From Bacillus kexueae (GTDB taxonomy: Bacteria > Bacillota > Bacilli > Bacillales > Aeribacillaceae), in assembly GCF_022809095.1 (NCBI RefSeq), contig NZ_JALAZE010000001.1, positions 124,001-188,000 on the forward strand: a stretch of 64,000 nucleotides of DNA. Direction: 5' to 3'. A program made the translations under genes and the position numbers. Positions within the stretch are counted from its first letter, which is position 1, and every line of letters begins with the position of its first letter. Below the pieces are notes generated by a model. That model did no database searches. It was not told where the DNA came from and worked only from the letters and a program-made list of their open reading frames with translations. Positions 45,209 through 54,333 of the stretch are shown in pieces.

Positions 45209-46936
45209 TTGAAGTCTTTAAGTTTAAAATCTAAAGTTCTTATTATTTTTACTTTGTTGTTCGTCGTTGCAAGTTCAATTTTGTGTTACGTCGTGTATAC
45301 ATCTTCTTCCAAATTCGTTTCAAAATCAATCGGAATGCAAGCAATGCACATCGTGGAAGAAACGATCAAAATCATTGATGTAGAACAGTTTAAAACCATC
45401 ACCCCAGAAAGTGGAGAAAATGAATATTTTGAAAAGCTTCGAGTACAACTGAATCAATTAAGAGAAATGAATAACTTAGACTATTTATATACGATATCCC
45501 GAAGAGAAACAAACAATGGATATGAATATTTTTATGTCGTGGATGGTTTGCCAAAAGAGGAAGCGTCAGCACTAGGTGAAATAGAACCTGAAGCCCATAA
45601 ATTCGACCTAATGATTAAAGCATTTGAAACAAAAGAAACACAAGTAGGAGAGCTTGGCGTTTCGGATCAATGGGGAGCATTAGTTTCTTCTTATTCGCCT
45701 ATTTTAGATAAAGAAGGAAACATCATTGCGGTACTCGGTGCTGATTATAATGCAACAGCGATATATGATCTCATGCAAATTAATAAGAGTCAAATGATTT
45801 TATTTATCGTCTTATTAATCCTAATCATTACCGTTATCATATATTTCATTTCGTCAATATTAGTGAAGCATTTAACTAAACTACAAAATGTAATGGTTGA
45901 AGTATCAAAAGGAAACTTAGATATACAGCTTACGTCCAACCGAAAAGATGAAATCGGTCATTTGATTCAGTCGTTTAACCAAATGACAACTGGGTTAAAA
46001 ACAATCATTGACGGTGTAAATTATGCTTCTCATGAAATTAAAAATTCAGCAGAAAACCTTTCAATCCATTCCAATAAAGCGGCATCAGACATGCATACGA
46101 TAGCTGAGAATATTGATAAGATGGTCGCGGATACAAATGAACAGAAAAATCATATCCTTCATACAAACGATACGATTGTCCAAATGAGAACCGCTCTACA
46201 ATTGATTGCTTCATCTTTAGATAACACGGTCGATGCAACTCAACATATTCGTAATCTTTCAACAAAGGGTCGTGAAAGAATGAGTGAGGCGACCGTCCAA
46301 ATGAATAAAATCAACGAAAAGCAAACGCATTCTCTCCAATTAATTCAAGAACTCGGCACAACATCGAAAGAGATTCATAAAGTTGTTACATTTATTTCGG
46401 AAATATCTGAACAAACAAATTTGCTAGCGCTAAATGCTGCCATTGAAGCGGCAAGAGCTGGAGAAAAAGGAAAAGGATTTGCCGTTGTTTCTCAGGAAGT
46501 TAGAAATCTAGCAGTTCAAGCACGTCAGTCTGCTAAAAATATTGAAGAGCTCATTAAAACAATTTTTGAAAAAATGGACCTTGTCATGAAAGCGATGAAT
46601 GATAGCACAAATGAAGTCGTTTATGGTAAAAGCATTTTAGCAAAGACAGGAGATTCCTTTTACGAAATTATTGAAGAGATCACAAATATTTCGGGTCGAG
46701 TTGAATCGATTTCGGCTTCTACGGAGGAATTATCCTCAAGTAGTGATGAGGTCGTTCATTCAGTGGATGAAGTTCATCAAATCTCAGAGCGGAATTTTCA
46801 AAAAATCACACATTTATCAAACTTTATACAACAACAGTCAGATTCTGCGAATAAATTAAATGACTCAACGTATAGGCTATTTACTCTTTCTGAAAAAATG
46901 GATGAACTCATTTCCCAAATTTTCCACAAAAATTGA
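45209..46936 (+). CDS. Methyl-accepting chemotaxis protein
   Basis: 575 residues: TM1 (about 9-30), an extracytoplasmic sensor domain (31-192) of Cache-like length, TM2 (about 195-217), a HAMP domain, and a cytoplasmic signalling domain whose hairpin tip reads [25 protein letters not shown]. It reports an external signal to CheA/CheW. TTG start supported by GGAGGTAAGG. No chemotaxis genes lie nearby; it is an orphan receptor with unknown ligand. Confidence 0.93.
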   Translation: MKSLSLKSKVLIIFTLLFVVASSILCYVVYTSSSKFVSKSIGMQAMHIVEETIKIIDVEQFKTITPESGENEYFEKLRVQLNQLREMNNLDYLYTISRRETNNGYEYFYVVDGLPKEEASALGEIEPEAHKFDLMIKAFETKETQVGELGVSDQWGALVSSYSPILDKEGNIIAVLGADYNATAIYDLMQINKSQMILFIVLLILIITVIIYFISSILVKHLTKLQNVMVEVSKGNLDIQLTSNRKDEIGHLIQSFNQMTTGLKTIIDGVNYASHEIKNSAENLSIHSNKAASDMHTIAENIDKMVADTNEQKNHILHTNDTIVQMRTALQLIASSLDNTVDATQHIRNLSTKGRERMSEATVQMNKINEKQTHSLQLIQELGTTSKEIHKVVTFISEISEQTNLLALNAAIEAARAGEKGKGFAVVSQEVRNLAVQARQSAKNIEELIKTIFEKMDLVMKAMNDSTNEVVYGKSILAKTGDSFYEIIEEITNISGRVESISASTEELSSSSDEVVHSVDEVHQISERNFQKITHLSNFIQQQSDSANKLNDSTYRLFTLSEKMDELISQIFHKN

Positions 46937-46953
46937 TTTTCAATATGGAAAGT

Positions 46954-47129
46954 TAAGAAAAGCGCAAAGCTCAAGTTCTTAGGCGAAGGGCGCTTTAGGA
47001 CCTGCGAGGAGGCTTCCGTCGCCACAGCAGGGCCGAAGCGACCCGAGCTGATGGCGCATGAGCTAGACACCAAAAAAACGGTAAAGGGAATACTTTAACA
47101 CTTTATTGAACTTAAACTTTCTGTAACAA
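46954..47129 (+). repeat. Family B repeat, copy B7
   Basis: AAGAAAAGCGCAAAGC to TTTCTGTAACAA, separating the convergent chemoreceptor and oxidoreductase genes; right end abuts the oxidoreductase terminator. Confidence 0.85.
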
Positions 47130-47140
47130 AAATAAAAGCT

Positions 47141-47175
47141 AAAAATCCAAAAGCATATTGGCTTTTGGATTTTTA
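47141..47175 (-). terminator. Terminator of the ynj-like operon
   Basis: AAAAATCCAAAAGC and GGCTTTTGGATTTTT pair around a short loop, starting 2 bp after the last stop codon. Confidence 0.85.
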
Positions 47176-47176
47176 C

Positions 47177-48607
47177 TTAACGAAAGAAACGAATATAATG
47201 TTTTAATAGTTTCGGGAGCACGCCATCGAACAGCTTCTTGCGCCAATAAGCATCGGTTGTTCGTTGGACAGCAGCTGCGTGGTTCGGATACGGGTAAATC
47301 ATTCGAGATAAGTCGCCGATTTTTTTTCCTTTTTGCTTCGCGTAAACGACGATTTGCATCCAATCCCCCGCTCCTTTTCCTACAGCATGAGCACCGACAA
47401 TCTTCCCCTTCCGGTCCGTAATCAGTTTGACAAATCCCTCTCCATCACGATCAGCCACAAAGCGATCCACATCATTTAAAGAAGAGTGATAAACATTGAT
47501 TTCTCCGTGTTTTTCTTTCGCTTCATTCTCAGTCAAGCCGAGATGAAATATCTCTGGTGAGGTAAATGTTACCCAAGGAATGTTATCATATGAAACTTTT
47601 TGCTTAATGCCTAATACAGCATTTTGAACCGTGCTCTTTCCTTCCATTCCCGCGACGTGTGTAAACATCATTTTCCCATTTACGTCCCCAATTGCAAAAA
47701 TCGATTTCACATTCGTTTGTAAATATTGATTTACTTGAATGTATCCCTTTTCATCTACTTTAACAGCTGTATTTTCAAGCCCAATTTTGTCACTGTTAGG
47801 CGTGCGACCTGACGCAACGAGAATTTCATCAACATCAACGACGTGAACTTCTTCATTTACGATAATGGAAGCTCGTTTCCTGTCGCCAATCCGCTCAACT
47901 TTTTGTACGAAAGCGCTCGTTAAAATATTCAGCTCTTGCTGCAGTCTTTCTTGCGCAAACTCTTGAACTTCTGCATCTTCTTTAGCGAGGATATATTCCG
48001 AACGTTCTATGAGGGTGACTTCAGTCCCGAGTCTCTTCATCGCTTGGGCAAGTTCAAGTCCAATCGGTCCTCCACCAATGACAAGCATGGATTTCGGAAG
48101 TTCTTCCATTTTAAAAATCGTTTCGTTCGTGATAAAACCTGTATCTTTTAGTCCCTCAATCGGCGGGATAAAGGGACGTGAACCAGTTGCTATAACGATT
48201 CGTTTCCCCGAAACGATGAACCCATCTTCTAATTGGATTTCGTGGTGATTAAGGAAAGTCCCTTTGCTGATGAAAACATCTACCCCCATTTTGCGAAAGC
48301 GATCCGCATCATCATGAACTTGAATCGTGTCAATGGCAGCCTGCACCCGGTTCCTTACTTTAAGCCAATCAGCCTTTCCCGCTAATTGAACTCCGTGCTT
48401 TCGAGCCGTTTCATTCATTTCAAAAACTTCATTTGCTGCTTTAATAAGAGCTTTAGAAGGCACACAACCAAAATGTAAGCAATCTCCACCTGGTTGTTCT
48501 TCCTTTTCAATTAGTGCTACCTTTGCCCCAATTGATGCCGCTCCTGCTGCTACTGTCAGCCCTCCTGCACCGCCTCCTAAAACGACAATATCATATTTTT
48601 TGTCCAT
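47177..48607 (-). CDS. FAD/NAD disulfide oxidoreductase, mercuric reductase-like
   Basis: 476 residues of the dihydrolipoamide dehydrogenase/mercuric reductase family: GGGAGGL for FAD (11-17), redox pair C43/C48 in GGDCLHFGCVPSK, and GGGPIGLELAQ for NAD(P). The C-terminal dimerisation motif is YPYPNHAAAVQRT where true lipoamide dehydrogenases have HPTxxE, so the usual catalytic His-Glu pair is missing and there is no extra C-terminal Cys pair for mercury. The substrate is unknown. ATG at 48607 follows GAGGAGG. Last gene of the seven-gene operon. Confidence 0.85.
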   Translation of the reverse strand: MDKKYDIVVLGGGAGGLTVAAGAASIGAKVALIEKEEQPGGDCLHFGCVPSKALIKAANEVFEMNETARKHGVQLAGKADWLKVRNRVQAAIDTIQVHDDADRFRKMGVDVFISKGTFLNHHEIQLEDGFIVSGKRIVIATGSRPFIPPIEGLKDTGFITNETIFKMEELPKSMLVIGGGPIGLELAQAMKRLGTEVTLIERSEYILAKEDAEVQEFAQERLQQELNILTSAFVQKVERIGDRKRASIIVNEEVHVVDVDEILVASGRTPNSDKIGLENTAVKVDEKGYIQVNQYLQTNVKSIFAIGDVNGKMMFTHVAGMEGKSTVQNAVLGIKQKVSYDNIPWVTFTSPEIFHLGLTENEAKEKHGEINVYHSSLNDVDRFVADRDGEGFVKLITDRKGKIVGAHAVGKGAGDWMQIVVYAKQKGKKIGDLSRMIYPYPNHAAAVQRTTDAYWRKKLFDGVLPKLLKHYIRFFR

Positions 48608-48625
48608 CACTTTCCTCCTCAGTCT

Positions 48626-49207
48626 CTACTGCAATATTCTCTTCGCTTCAAAAAAACGTTGGAATCCTGTATATAGTTCAATGATGAAAAAGATAAGCGT
48701 CACCCACAATACGAACGGTTCTAGTACCATCATGAATGAAAATAAAATGAATCCTTCTGTCCGCTCGGCTAGCCCTGCCTGATAGTAAAAGGACTTCATT
48801 CCTTGTTTTTCGCTAACTGCCCCAACAGTTAAAAAGATCGTCATGGACACGATGATGGATACTGATAATAAAAGAAGCGCCCATTGAACTTCTGGATGGC
48901 GAAATGCAATGCCTAGTATGACGCTAATCTCAACGATTCGGTCAAACGTAACATCCATTACTGTTCCAAAAGGAGACGTTTTCGTGTTTCGTGCCATCGT
49001 GCCGTCTACCGCATCTAAAAAGCCGGATAACCATAGAACGAGTAATGCAATCCATGTGTATTCGAAGTAATAAAACACCCCGGTTGTTGAGCCAATGACA
49101 AACGAAATCACGGTCACCTGATTGGCTGTTAATCCTTTTTTCAACAACCATTTTCCCGTCTTATCAAACATCGGTTGAACATATTTTCGTGCATGAGTGT
49201 CAAGCAT
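48626..49207 (-). CDS. CDP-alcohol phosphatidyltransferase family protein
   Basis: 193 residues, six helices. The catalytic signature is complete: D65-x2-D68-G69-x2-A72-R73-x7-G81-x3-D85-x3-D89. The family joins a CDP-linked donor (CDP-diacylglycerol or similar) to an alcohol acceptor in the membrane. E. coli YnjF, also encoded beside a YnjBCD transporter, is of this family. ATG at 49207 follows AAGAGGTG. The acceptor might be the compound imported by the linked ABC transporter. Confidence 0.85.
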   Translation of the reverse strand: MLDTHARKYVQPMFDKTGKWLLKKGLTANQVTVISFVIGSTTGVFYYFEYTWIALLVLWLSGFLDAVDGTMARNTKTSPFGTVMDVTFDRIVEISVILGIAFRHPEVQWALLLLSVSIIVSMTIFLTVGAVSEKQGMKSFYYQAGLAERTEGFILFSFMMVLEPFVLWVTLIFFIIELYTGFQRFFEAKRILQ

Positions 49208-49219
49208 TATAAACACCTC

Positions 49220-49876
49220 TTATTTCGGATTTGATATTCCGAATTTCTCTCTTAATCGTTTGCTAAATAGAAGTGGCACAATCGTAACCGCTAAAAATAC
49301 CGCAACAGCCGCAATGATAATAGCGATATTTCCGCCCACTAGACTCGAACCTAAAAAGTTATAAGCGAACGTTCCCGGAATAATGCCTATCAAAGTTGCC
49401 AATGTGAACGAAACAAAGCGAACTTTTGACAAACCGGCTAAATAACTAATCATATCAAAATTAAATAACGGTATGAGTCGCAGAAGCAAAACGTAATAGA
49501 ATCCGTTTTGTTCCAGCTGCTCTTGAATTTTTTTTGCTCGACCGTCCCATTGTTTATTTTTAACCTTATGACCTAGTTTGCTAGCTGCTAAAAAAGAAAG
49601 CGCCGCGCCTGATGTCGCCCCAATGATTGTATAGATCGTTCCATACAGGGCTCCGAAGGCTAGTCCAGCAGCAAGCGATAATACCGATGCTGGAAAAAAT
49701 ACAAACGGACGAATGGAATAAAGGACAATATAAATCAATGGAGCAAAAATACCGAATGATAGGATCCATTTTTGAATTGCCTTCGGTGTAACATTTAAAT
49801 ACGTTTCATTAAGCCAGATTAAACCGACAATTAACACCCCTAAAACAGATAGCTTAATGATTGTTTTTCCCTTCAC
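49220..49876 (-). CDS. TVP38/TMEM64 (DedA-like) membrane protein
   Basis: 218 residues with five or six helices and the SNARE-associated/DedA hallmark FFPASVLSLAAGLAFG...GATSGAALSFLAASKLG near 55-100, plus RLIPLFNFDMISYLAGLS near 128-146. DedA and TVP38 proteins are implicated in lipid-carrier or phospholipid flipping. The GTG start overlaps the ATPase stop by 4 bp, and GGAGGTG precedes it. Confidence 0.85.
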   Translation of the reverse strand: MKGKTIIKLSVLGVLIVGLIWLNETYLNVTPKAIQKWILSFGIFAPLIYIVLYSIRPFVFFPASVLSLAAGLAFGALYGTIYTIIGATSGAALSFLAASKLGHKVKNKQWDGRAKKIQEQLEQNGFYYVLLLRLIPLFNFDMISYLAGLSKVRFVSFTLATLIGIIPGTFAYNFLGSSLVGGNIAIIIAAVAVFLAVTIVPLLFSKRLREKFGISNPK

Positions 49877-50844
49877 TCTTTTTCACCTCCATGAAATACA
49901 TATAAATCCTTTTCTTCCCGTAATCCGATTGTGATGACATCTCCGACTCGTAATGGGCTTGACTCGATGATATGAATATCAGCATCACATTCAGAAATGG
50001 AAAGCTGATAAAAGGTTTGTCCGTGCTTCATCCACGTATTTTTCACTACAGCTTCCCATTTTCGAAAAACCGTTTCGTTCTGATTAATGATTTTCAAGCG
50101 ATTAGAGAAGACGAAGGAATTGTTTTCATACACGAAGCCGTCACAAAAAAACTTTGCCACTTTTGCATTAGCTGGACGTTCATAAATATCCTTTGGTTCG
50201 CCAACTTGCAATAACGTTTGGTCCATGAATACGGCAACCCGGTCCCCCAATAGCATCGCTTCTTCCATATCATGTGTAACGAATATCGCCGTCATTTCTT
50301 CTTTCTTCAAGATATTTTTAACCCATTCCCGCATAGTGTGGCGCAGTTCATTATCTAAACTGCTAAATGGTTCATCAAGTAATAATAATTTTGGATTTGT
50401 TACAAGTGCTCGGGCTAATGCTACACGCTGCTGCTGACCACCAGACAATTCATCCGGATACTTATTCCGTGCATCTTCCATTTGGATAAGCTTCAAATAC
50501 TGCTGACCAATTTCTTCTATTTTTTGTTTAGATTTTTTTAATAACTTCAAACCGTAAACAATGTTTTCCCAAACCGTCATATGTCCAAATAATAATGGCT
50601 GTTGAAACATCATTGTGACTGGTCGCTCACTTGCCTGTAAATGAGTCATTTCATCTTCGTCGATTTTAATCGACCCTCCGTCTACATTTTCAAGACCTGC
50701 CAGGCATCGCAACAGCGTGGATTTCCCTGTACCAGAAGGACCAACAACTGCGATTATTTCCCCTTTTTTCATTTGAAGATGTAAGTCTTGAAATATCAAT
50801 TGCTCTCGAAAAGATTTAGCCAATGACTGTAAATCGATATACAT
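49873..50844 (-). CDS. ABC importer ATP-binding protein, YnjD-like
   Basis: 323 residues: Walker A GPSGTGKS (35-42), signature LSGGQQQR, Walker B LLLLDEP and switch FVTHDMEEA, then a C-terminal TOBE-like domain from about 240. The pattern fits the Fe3+/thiosulfate/polyamine-type importer ATPases. It starts 6 bp after the second permease gene. Confidence 0.9.
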   Translation of the reverse strand: MYIDLQSLAKSFREQLIFQDLHLQMKKGEIIAVVGPSGTGKSTLLRCLAGLENVDGGSIKIDEDEMTHLQASERPVTMMFQQPLLFGHMTVWENIVYGLKLLKKSKQKIEEIGQQYLKLIQMEDARNKYPDELSGGQQQRVALARALVTNPKLLLLDEPFSSLDNELRHTMREWVKNILKKEEMTAIFVTHDMEEAMLLGDRVAVFMDQTLLQVGEPKDIYERPANAKVAKFFCDGFVYENNSFVFSNRLKIINQNETVFRKWEAVVKNTWMKHGQTFYQLSISECDADIHIIESSPLRVGDVITIGLREEKDLYVFHGGEKE

Positions 50845-50850
50845 GCTTCC

Positions 50851-51642
50851 TCACCTTTTTTGTCTGTTGTTATATGGAACGAAAACTCGAATGAATCCTT
50901 CTACCACAATTAGAAAAATTAGTGGCAAAATGGCAAACAAGATTGAAAAACTTGCCATAACAGATTCATCAACTGTTGAGAAATACGGAAAATAAATCAT
51001 GGCTAATGTAATGACATTTCCTCCACCAATGATGGCGGTTAGCGCGTATTGACTTAATGAAATGACAAAAATTAAAAACATAACAGCGCGAACAGTTGGA
51101 ATCAGTTGTGGCAAATAAATGGTATAGAATATCGTCCGAGTTGATGCTCCTAAACTTTTCGCTTGTTCCTCCCACTTTAACCCGATTCGATCAAAGCTCG
51201 ATCGAAACATTTTAATCGAATATGGAATGGTTGGGATTAAATGAACAATGGATACGCCAATTAGAGAATCCGCCAGCCCCCATTTAATCATTGCAATATG
51301 AATCCCCATTGCAATGGCTAATGAAGGAATGATAATCGGGAAAAGTAACAAAGATTCAAATACGTCCTTCCCAACGAATTCCTCATGAGCAAGTGTTTTT
51401 CCTACAACATATCCAACCATTAAATTGATGAATACGACAATTGCTCCTACGGCAAATGACGTGCCAATAGCCCTTAAAAGCTTTGGTTCATTCAACAAAA
51501 CACGCCATGCTCGAAAGCTAAATTCTGTCGGAAAGAGGCTTCCGTAAGACCATGCTACTGAAAAAGAATGGAGAATGAGTAAAGCTACTGGAAAGAAGAA
51601 TAATGCCGTAACGAAGAATAAAATACTCCATCTCTTTTTCAT
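50851..51642 (-). CDS. ABC importer permease 2, YnjC-like C-terminal half
   Basis: 263 residues, six helices, with the EAA loop for ATPase contact (KWEEQAKSLGASTRTIFYTIYLPQL) near 155-180. ATG at 51642 overlaps the first permease stop by 4 bp, so the frame's upstream extension to 51771 is not used. E. coli YnjC is a single protein of about double size; here the two permeases are separate. Confidence 0.87.
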   Translation of the reverse strand: MKKRWSILFFVTALFFFPVALLILHSFSVAWSYGSLFPTEFSFRAWRVLLNEPKLLRAIGTSFAVGAIVVFINLMVGYVVGKTLAHEEFVGKDVFESLLLFPIIIPSLAIAMGIHIAMIKWGLADSLIGVSIVHLIPTIPYSIKMFRSSFDRIGLKWEEQAKSLGASTRTIFYTIYLPQLIPTVRAVMFLIFVISLSQYALTAIIGGGNVITLAMIYFPYFSTVDESVMASFSILFAILPLIFLIVVEGFIRVFVPYNNRQKR

Positions 51643-52511
51643 ATGCGACCATTTCCTTTCATTAAGCGATAACGCTTCTTTCCTACCCACTTGGAAAAGA
51701 ATAAGACGAGCATAAGGATGACGAAAGAAGTCATAATCATAATCGCAAATGCTTTCGGGCGCATTGTCCAATTGCTTTCATAAAACCATTCAAATGCTAA
51801 AACGGAAACCATTTTCGGATAGGTTGCCCCTAGTAAAGCAGGCACTTCATACGCAGCAAGGATAAATGAAAACAAGATAATTCCAGTTTCAAATAGGATA
51901 GGGACTAACCACGGCCATTCCACTGTCTTAAACACTTCCCATTCTGAACCACCGAGTGTTTTGACAACATCAATTTGTTGACGGTTCATCTCCAAATAAA
52001 CGGGGAGAAGCATTAAAATAACAAAGGGGACTTCCTTCCATATATACGTAAAAATAATGCCTAAGCCGTAAGAATCGTATAGAAGGGCAGGAAATTGACT
52101 CGGATCATTTATTAAATTGAAATAGGCTAACACCGTTGAGAAAAATCCCGTTTGCCCTAAAAGTAAATAAATCATATAACCTGCGACAAAATGAGGAAAA
52201 ATCATCGGAATCCAAACGATAAGCTTCCACTTTTTATTAGCCATATATTTATATAACGAGCGGGTCAACCATAAGCCAATTATTAAGGAAATCACTGTTG
52301 AAACGATCGTAATATGCAAACTATAAAACAATGACTTCCAAAACGAATGGTCTGTAAATAATTCGATATACGGGTCAAATAATGGAACATTTGAACCGCT
52401 CATACTTTTAATAAAAGCTTTAAATAAACCGTAAAATGTTAAAAACAAAGGAAAGAAAATGAGTGGTAAAACATATACCACCCATTTATTTTCCTTGCAC
52501 CACCTTTTCAT
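51639..52511 (-). CDS. ABC importer permease 1, YnjC-like N-terminal half
   Basis: 290 residues, six helices, EAA loop QIDVVKTLGGSEWEVFKTVEWPWL near 170-195. The start at 52511 (MKRWCKENKW) overlaps the substrate-binding protein gene by 26 bp; a GTG further in (VVYVLPL) is an alternative with AAGGA upstream. With its partner it forms the heterodimeric import channel. Confidence 0.87.
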   Translation of the reverse strand: MKRWCKENKWVVYVLPLIFFPLFLTFYGLFKAFIKSMSGSNVPLFDPYIELFTDHSFWKSLFYSLHITIVSTVISLIIGLWLTRSLYKYMANKKWKLIVWIPMIFPHFVAGYMIYLLLGQTGFFSTVLAYFNLINDPSQFPALLYDSYGLGIIFTYIWKEVPFVILMLLPVYLEMNRQQIDVVKTLGGSEWEVFKTVEWPWLVPILFETGIILFSFILAAYEVPALLGATYPKMVSVLAFEWFYESNWTMRPKAFAIMIMTSFVILMLVLFFSKWVGKKRYRLMKGNGRI

Positions 52512-53712
52512 ACCATGTCTCCTTTAACCAATTCACATATTCGGCATCTACTTCGGGTAAAACTTTTCCTTGAAGCTGATCTGCTTCGATAACAGAATCG
52601 CCTCTGTCAACTTCGTTAAATTTCGCTTGCATTTCAGCTGGTAGCTTTGATAAATCTAACGAAAAACGATCCCCCCAATAGGTCGGTTCATACTTGGCAA
52701 GCTGTGCATCAGGAGATAATAGATGATTAATCACTACCATCGCACCCGCTTTATTTGGACTATTAAATGGTATCGCTAAGAAATGAGTGTTCCCAATTGA
52801 GCCTGTATCGAGCACAAACGATTTTGTTGTTTTCGGAAATACGCCTTCATTTATTAAACTTTCAGCTCTCGCTTCGTTATATCCCATCGTCATCCAAACT
52901 TCGCCACGACTGTACAATCGATCAAGTTCGGTTAAATCTTTTGGATATGTTTGTCCTTCACGCCATAAATTCGACTTGATTTCATTTAAATAAGACCACA
53001 TTTCTTCCGTATTTTTTTGTACAAACGCTTCATCATATCCCTTCTCTAACAGCGATTCAACATCGACGGAATGATATAAAAGATGCCTTAAAAACGCATT
53101 TCCGGTAAAGTCACTCGCTTCTGGATACGTAAACTTCCCTTTATTTTCATTCGTCCATTTCAATAGTTCCCCAAACGACTGAGGAGGTTCTGGAACATTC
53201 GCTTCATCATATAAAAACACAAATTGAACTTTCCCCCACGGTGCTTCAAACCCTTCTGTTTTCGTACCAAAATCATATTGAATATCTAAACTTTGTTTAT
53301 CAACATATTCGTTCATGTTTGGCAATAAATCAGTAAAGGGTCCGTATAATAGGCTTTGCTCTTTAGCATTTTTGAAATTCTCACCATTAATCCAGATAAT
53401 ATCGATTGTTCCTTCTTTTTTCTCCGCTTCTTTTTCAGTCACTAGTTTTTGCAAAATGTTTTGTGTATCCATCGGGACACGTTCAAATTCAATATCATAT
53501 TCTTCTTTTAATTTAGGAGCGATTACTTCATCCATGTATTGATTAATCCCTTCGTCTCCCCCCCACATAAACATTCGAACAGAAGTCCCTGTCCCATCAG
53601 CTAAAATGTCATTCCATGTGGCATTTGTGTAGTCAGTCGTTTGCATGCTTTCGTTTGAGCAGGCTGCTAAAGCGAATATTGCTAAAATAATCAAGGTTAA
53701 AAATTTCTTCAT
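52486..53712 (-). CDS. ABC importer substrate-binding lipoprotein, YnjB-like
   Basis: 408 residues with signal peptide and lipobox LAAC (Cys18), then a type II periplasmic-binding fold. MFMWGGDEGINQYMDEVIAPKLKEEY and IDIIWINGENFKNAKEQ...LYGPFTDLLPN strongly recall the YnjB family. The ligand is not known for that family. GAGGAAGAGCTG precedes the ATG. First gene of the operon SBP - permease - permease - ATPase - TVP38 - CDP-alcohol transferase - oxidoreductase. Confidence 0.85.
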   Translation of the reverse strand: MKKFLTLIILAIFALAACSNESMQTTDYTNATWNDILADGTGTSVRMFMWGGDEGINQYMDEVIAPKLKEEYDIEFERVPMDTQNILQKLVTEKEAEKKEGTIDIIWINGENFKNAKEQSLLYGPFTDLLPNMNEYVDKQSLDIQYDFGTKTEGFEAPWGKVQFVFLYDEANVPEPPQSFGELLKWTNENKGKFTYPEASDFTGNAFLRHLLYHSVDVESLLEKGYDEAFVQKNTEEMWSYLNEIKSNLWREGQTYPKDLTELDRLYSRGEVWMTMGYNEARAESLINEGVFPKTTKSFVLDTGSIGNTHFLAIPFNSPNKAGAMVVINHLLSPDAQLAKYEPTYWGDRFSLDLSKLPAEMQAKFNEVDRGDSVIEADQLQGKVLPEVDAEYVNWLKETWYEKVVQGK

Positions 53713-53730
53713 CAGCTCTTCCTCTCTTTC

Positions 53731-53806
53731 AAGTGTTCCTTTTCGTATGATTGTGCGCTAAAAAATCTCATCATCATTTATTACATGGCGTTCAAAAAAG
53801 AACACT
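53731..53806 (-). promoter_or_regulatory. Hairpin in the leader region of the ynj-like operon
   Basis: AAGTGTTC (53731-53738) and GAACACTT (53800-53807), with flanking T/A-runs, are complementary across about 60 bases in the region upstream of the binding-protein gene. It may be a leader structure or operator pair. No known riboswitch consensus was seen. No promoter stands out in the gap. Confidence 0.3.
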
Positions 53807-53962
53807 TCCATGCAATTTCGTACCTATTAAGAGTTTCACTTATGTAAATACTGTACAAAGAATTTAGCTTTTTTTCTGTAAGCTTACTTACACTATGTAT
53901 GGAACGACATCCTCCTTTATTTTACAAGACGATAACCCTTTTTTCTTGTCTTTTTTCATTTT

Positions 53963-54281
53963 GTTTGTTTTCGAAAAGATTGTTGTATTTTCATACATTT
54001 TTAAAATGAACTCTGGATATTCGCTACGGACACTTCCTTCCCGCTGGGAGAGCTGTTAAGGTTGGCAACTGGAGATAAGTCGATATCTCATTTCGGATAT
54101 TTTCCCGTTCGTGCGTCTGTGGGCAGTCGTCTCCACTTTTCAACCAGCCTCCTAGGCATGCCTCTACGGGCTCTTCAGATCGTGCTGTTCCTGTTGAAAC
54201 CGCCATCTTTCGTCTCAAGTATTACTTCATTTCACAACCAAAAGCAAAAATGTATGCGAATGCTATCTTTTGAAAAAAGCT
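53963..54281. repeat. Family A repeat, copy 4 (enlarged)
   Basis: Left end TTGTTTTCGAAAAGATTGTTG and right end TGCTATCTTTTGAAAAAAGC are roughly complementary; the GCTACGGACACTTCC core and an extra GATAAGTCGATATCTCA segment lie between. Longer than other copies (about 320 bp). No gene inside. Confidence 0.5.
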
Positions 54282-54285
54282 AAAA

Positions 54286-54328
54286 AAAGGCCCCATGAAA
54301 GTTAAACCTTTCTGGAAAGCCCTATAAG
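54286..54328 (-). terminator. Terminator of the alpha/beta hydrolase genes
   Basis: Minus-strand GGGCTTTCCAGAAAG and CTTTCATGGGGCC form an interrupted stem followed by TTTTTTT. Confidence 0.7.
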
Positions 54329-54333
54329 AAAGA

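Noticed and set aside
51643-51771. 43-residue N-terminal extension of ABC permease 2
   Set aside because: It would overlap permease 1 by 130 bp; the ATG with a 4-bp stop/start overlap is the natural start.
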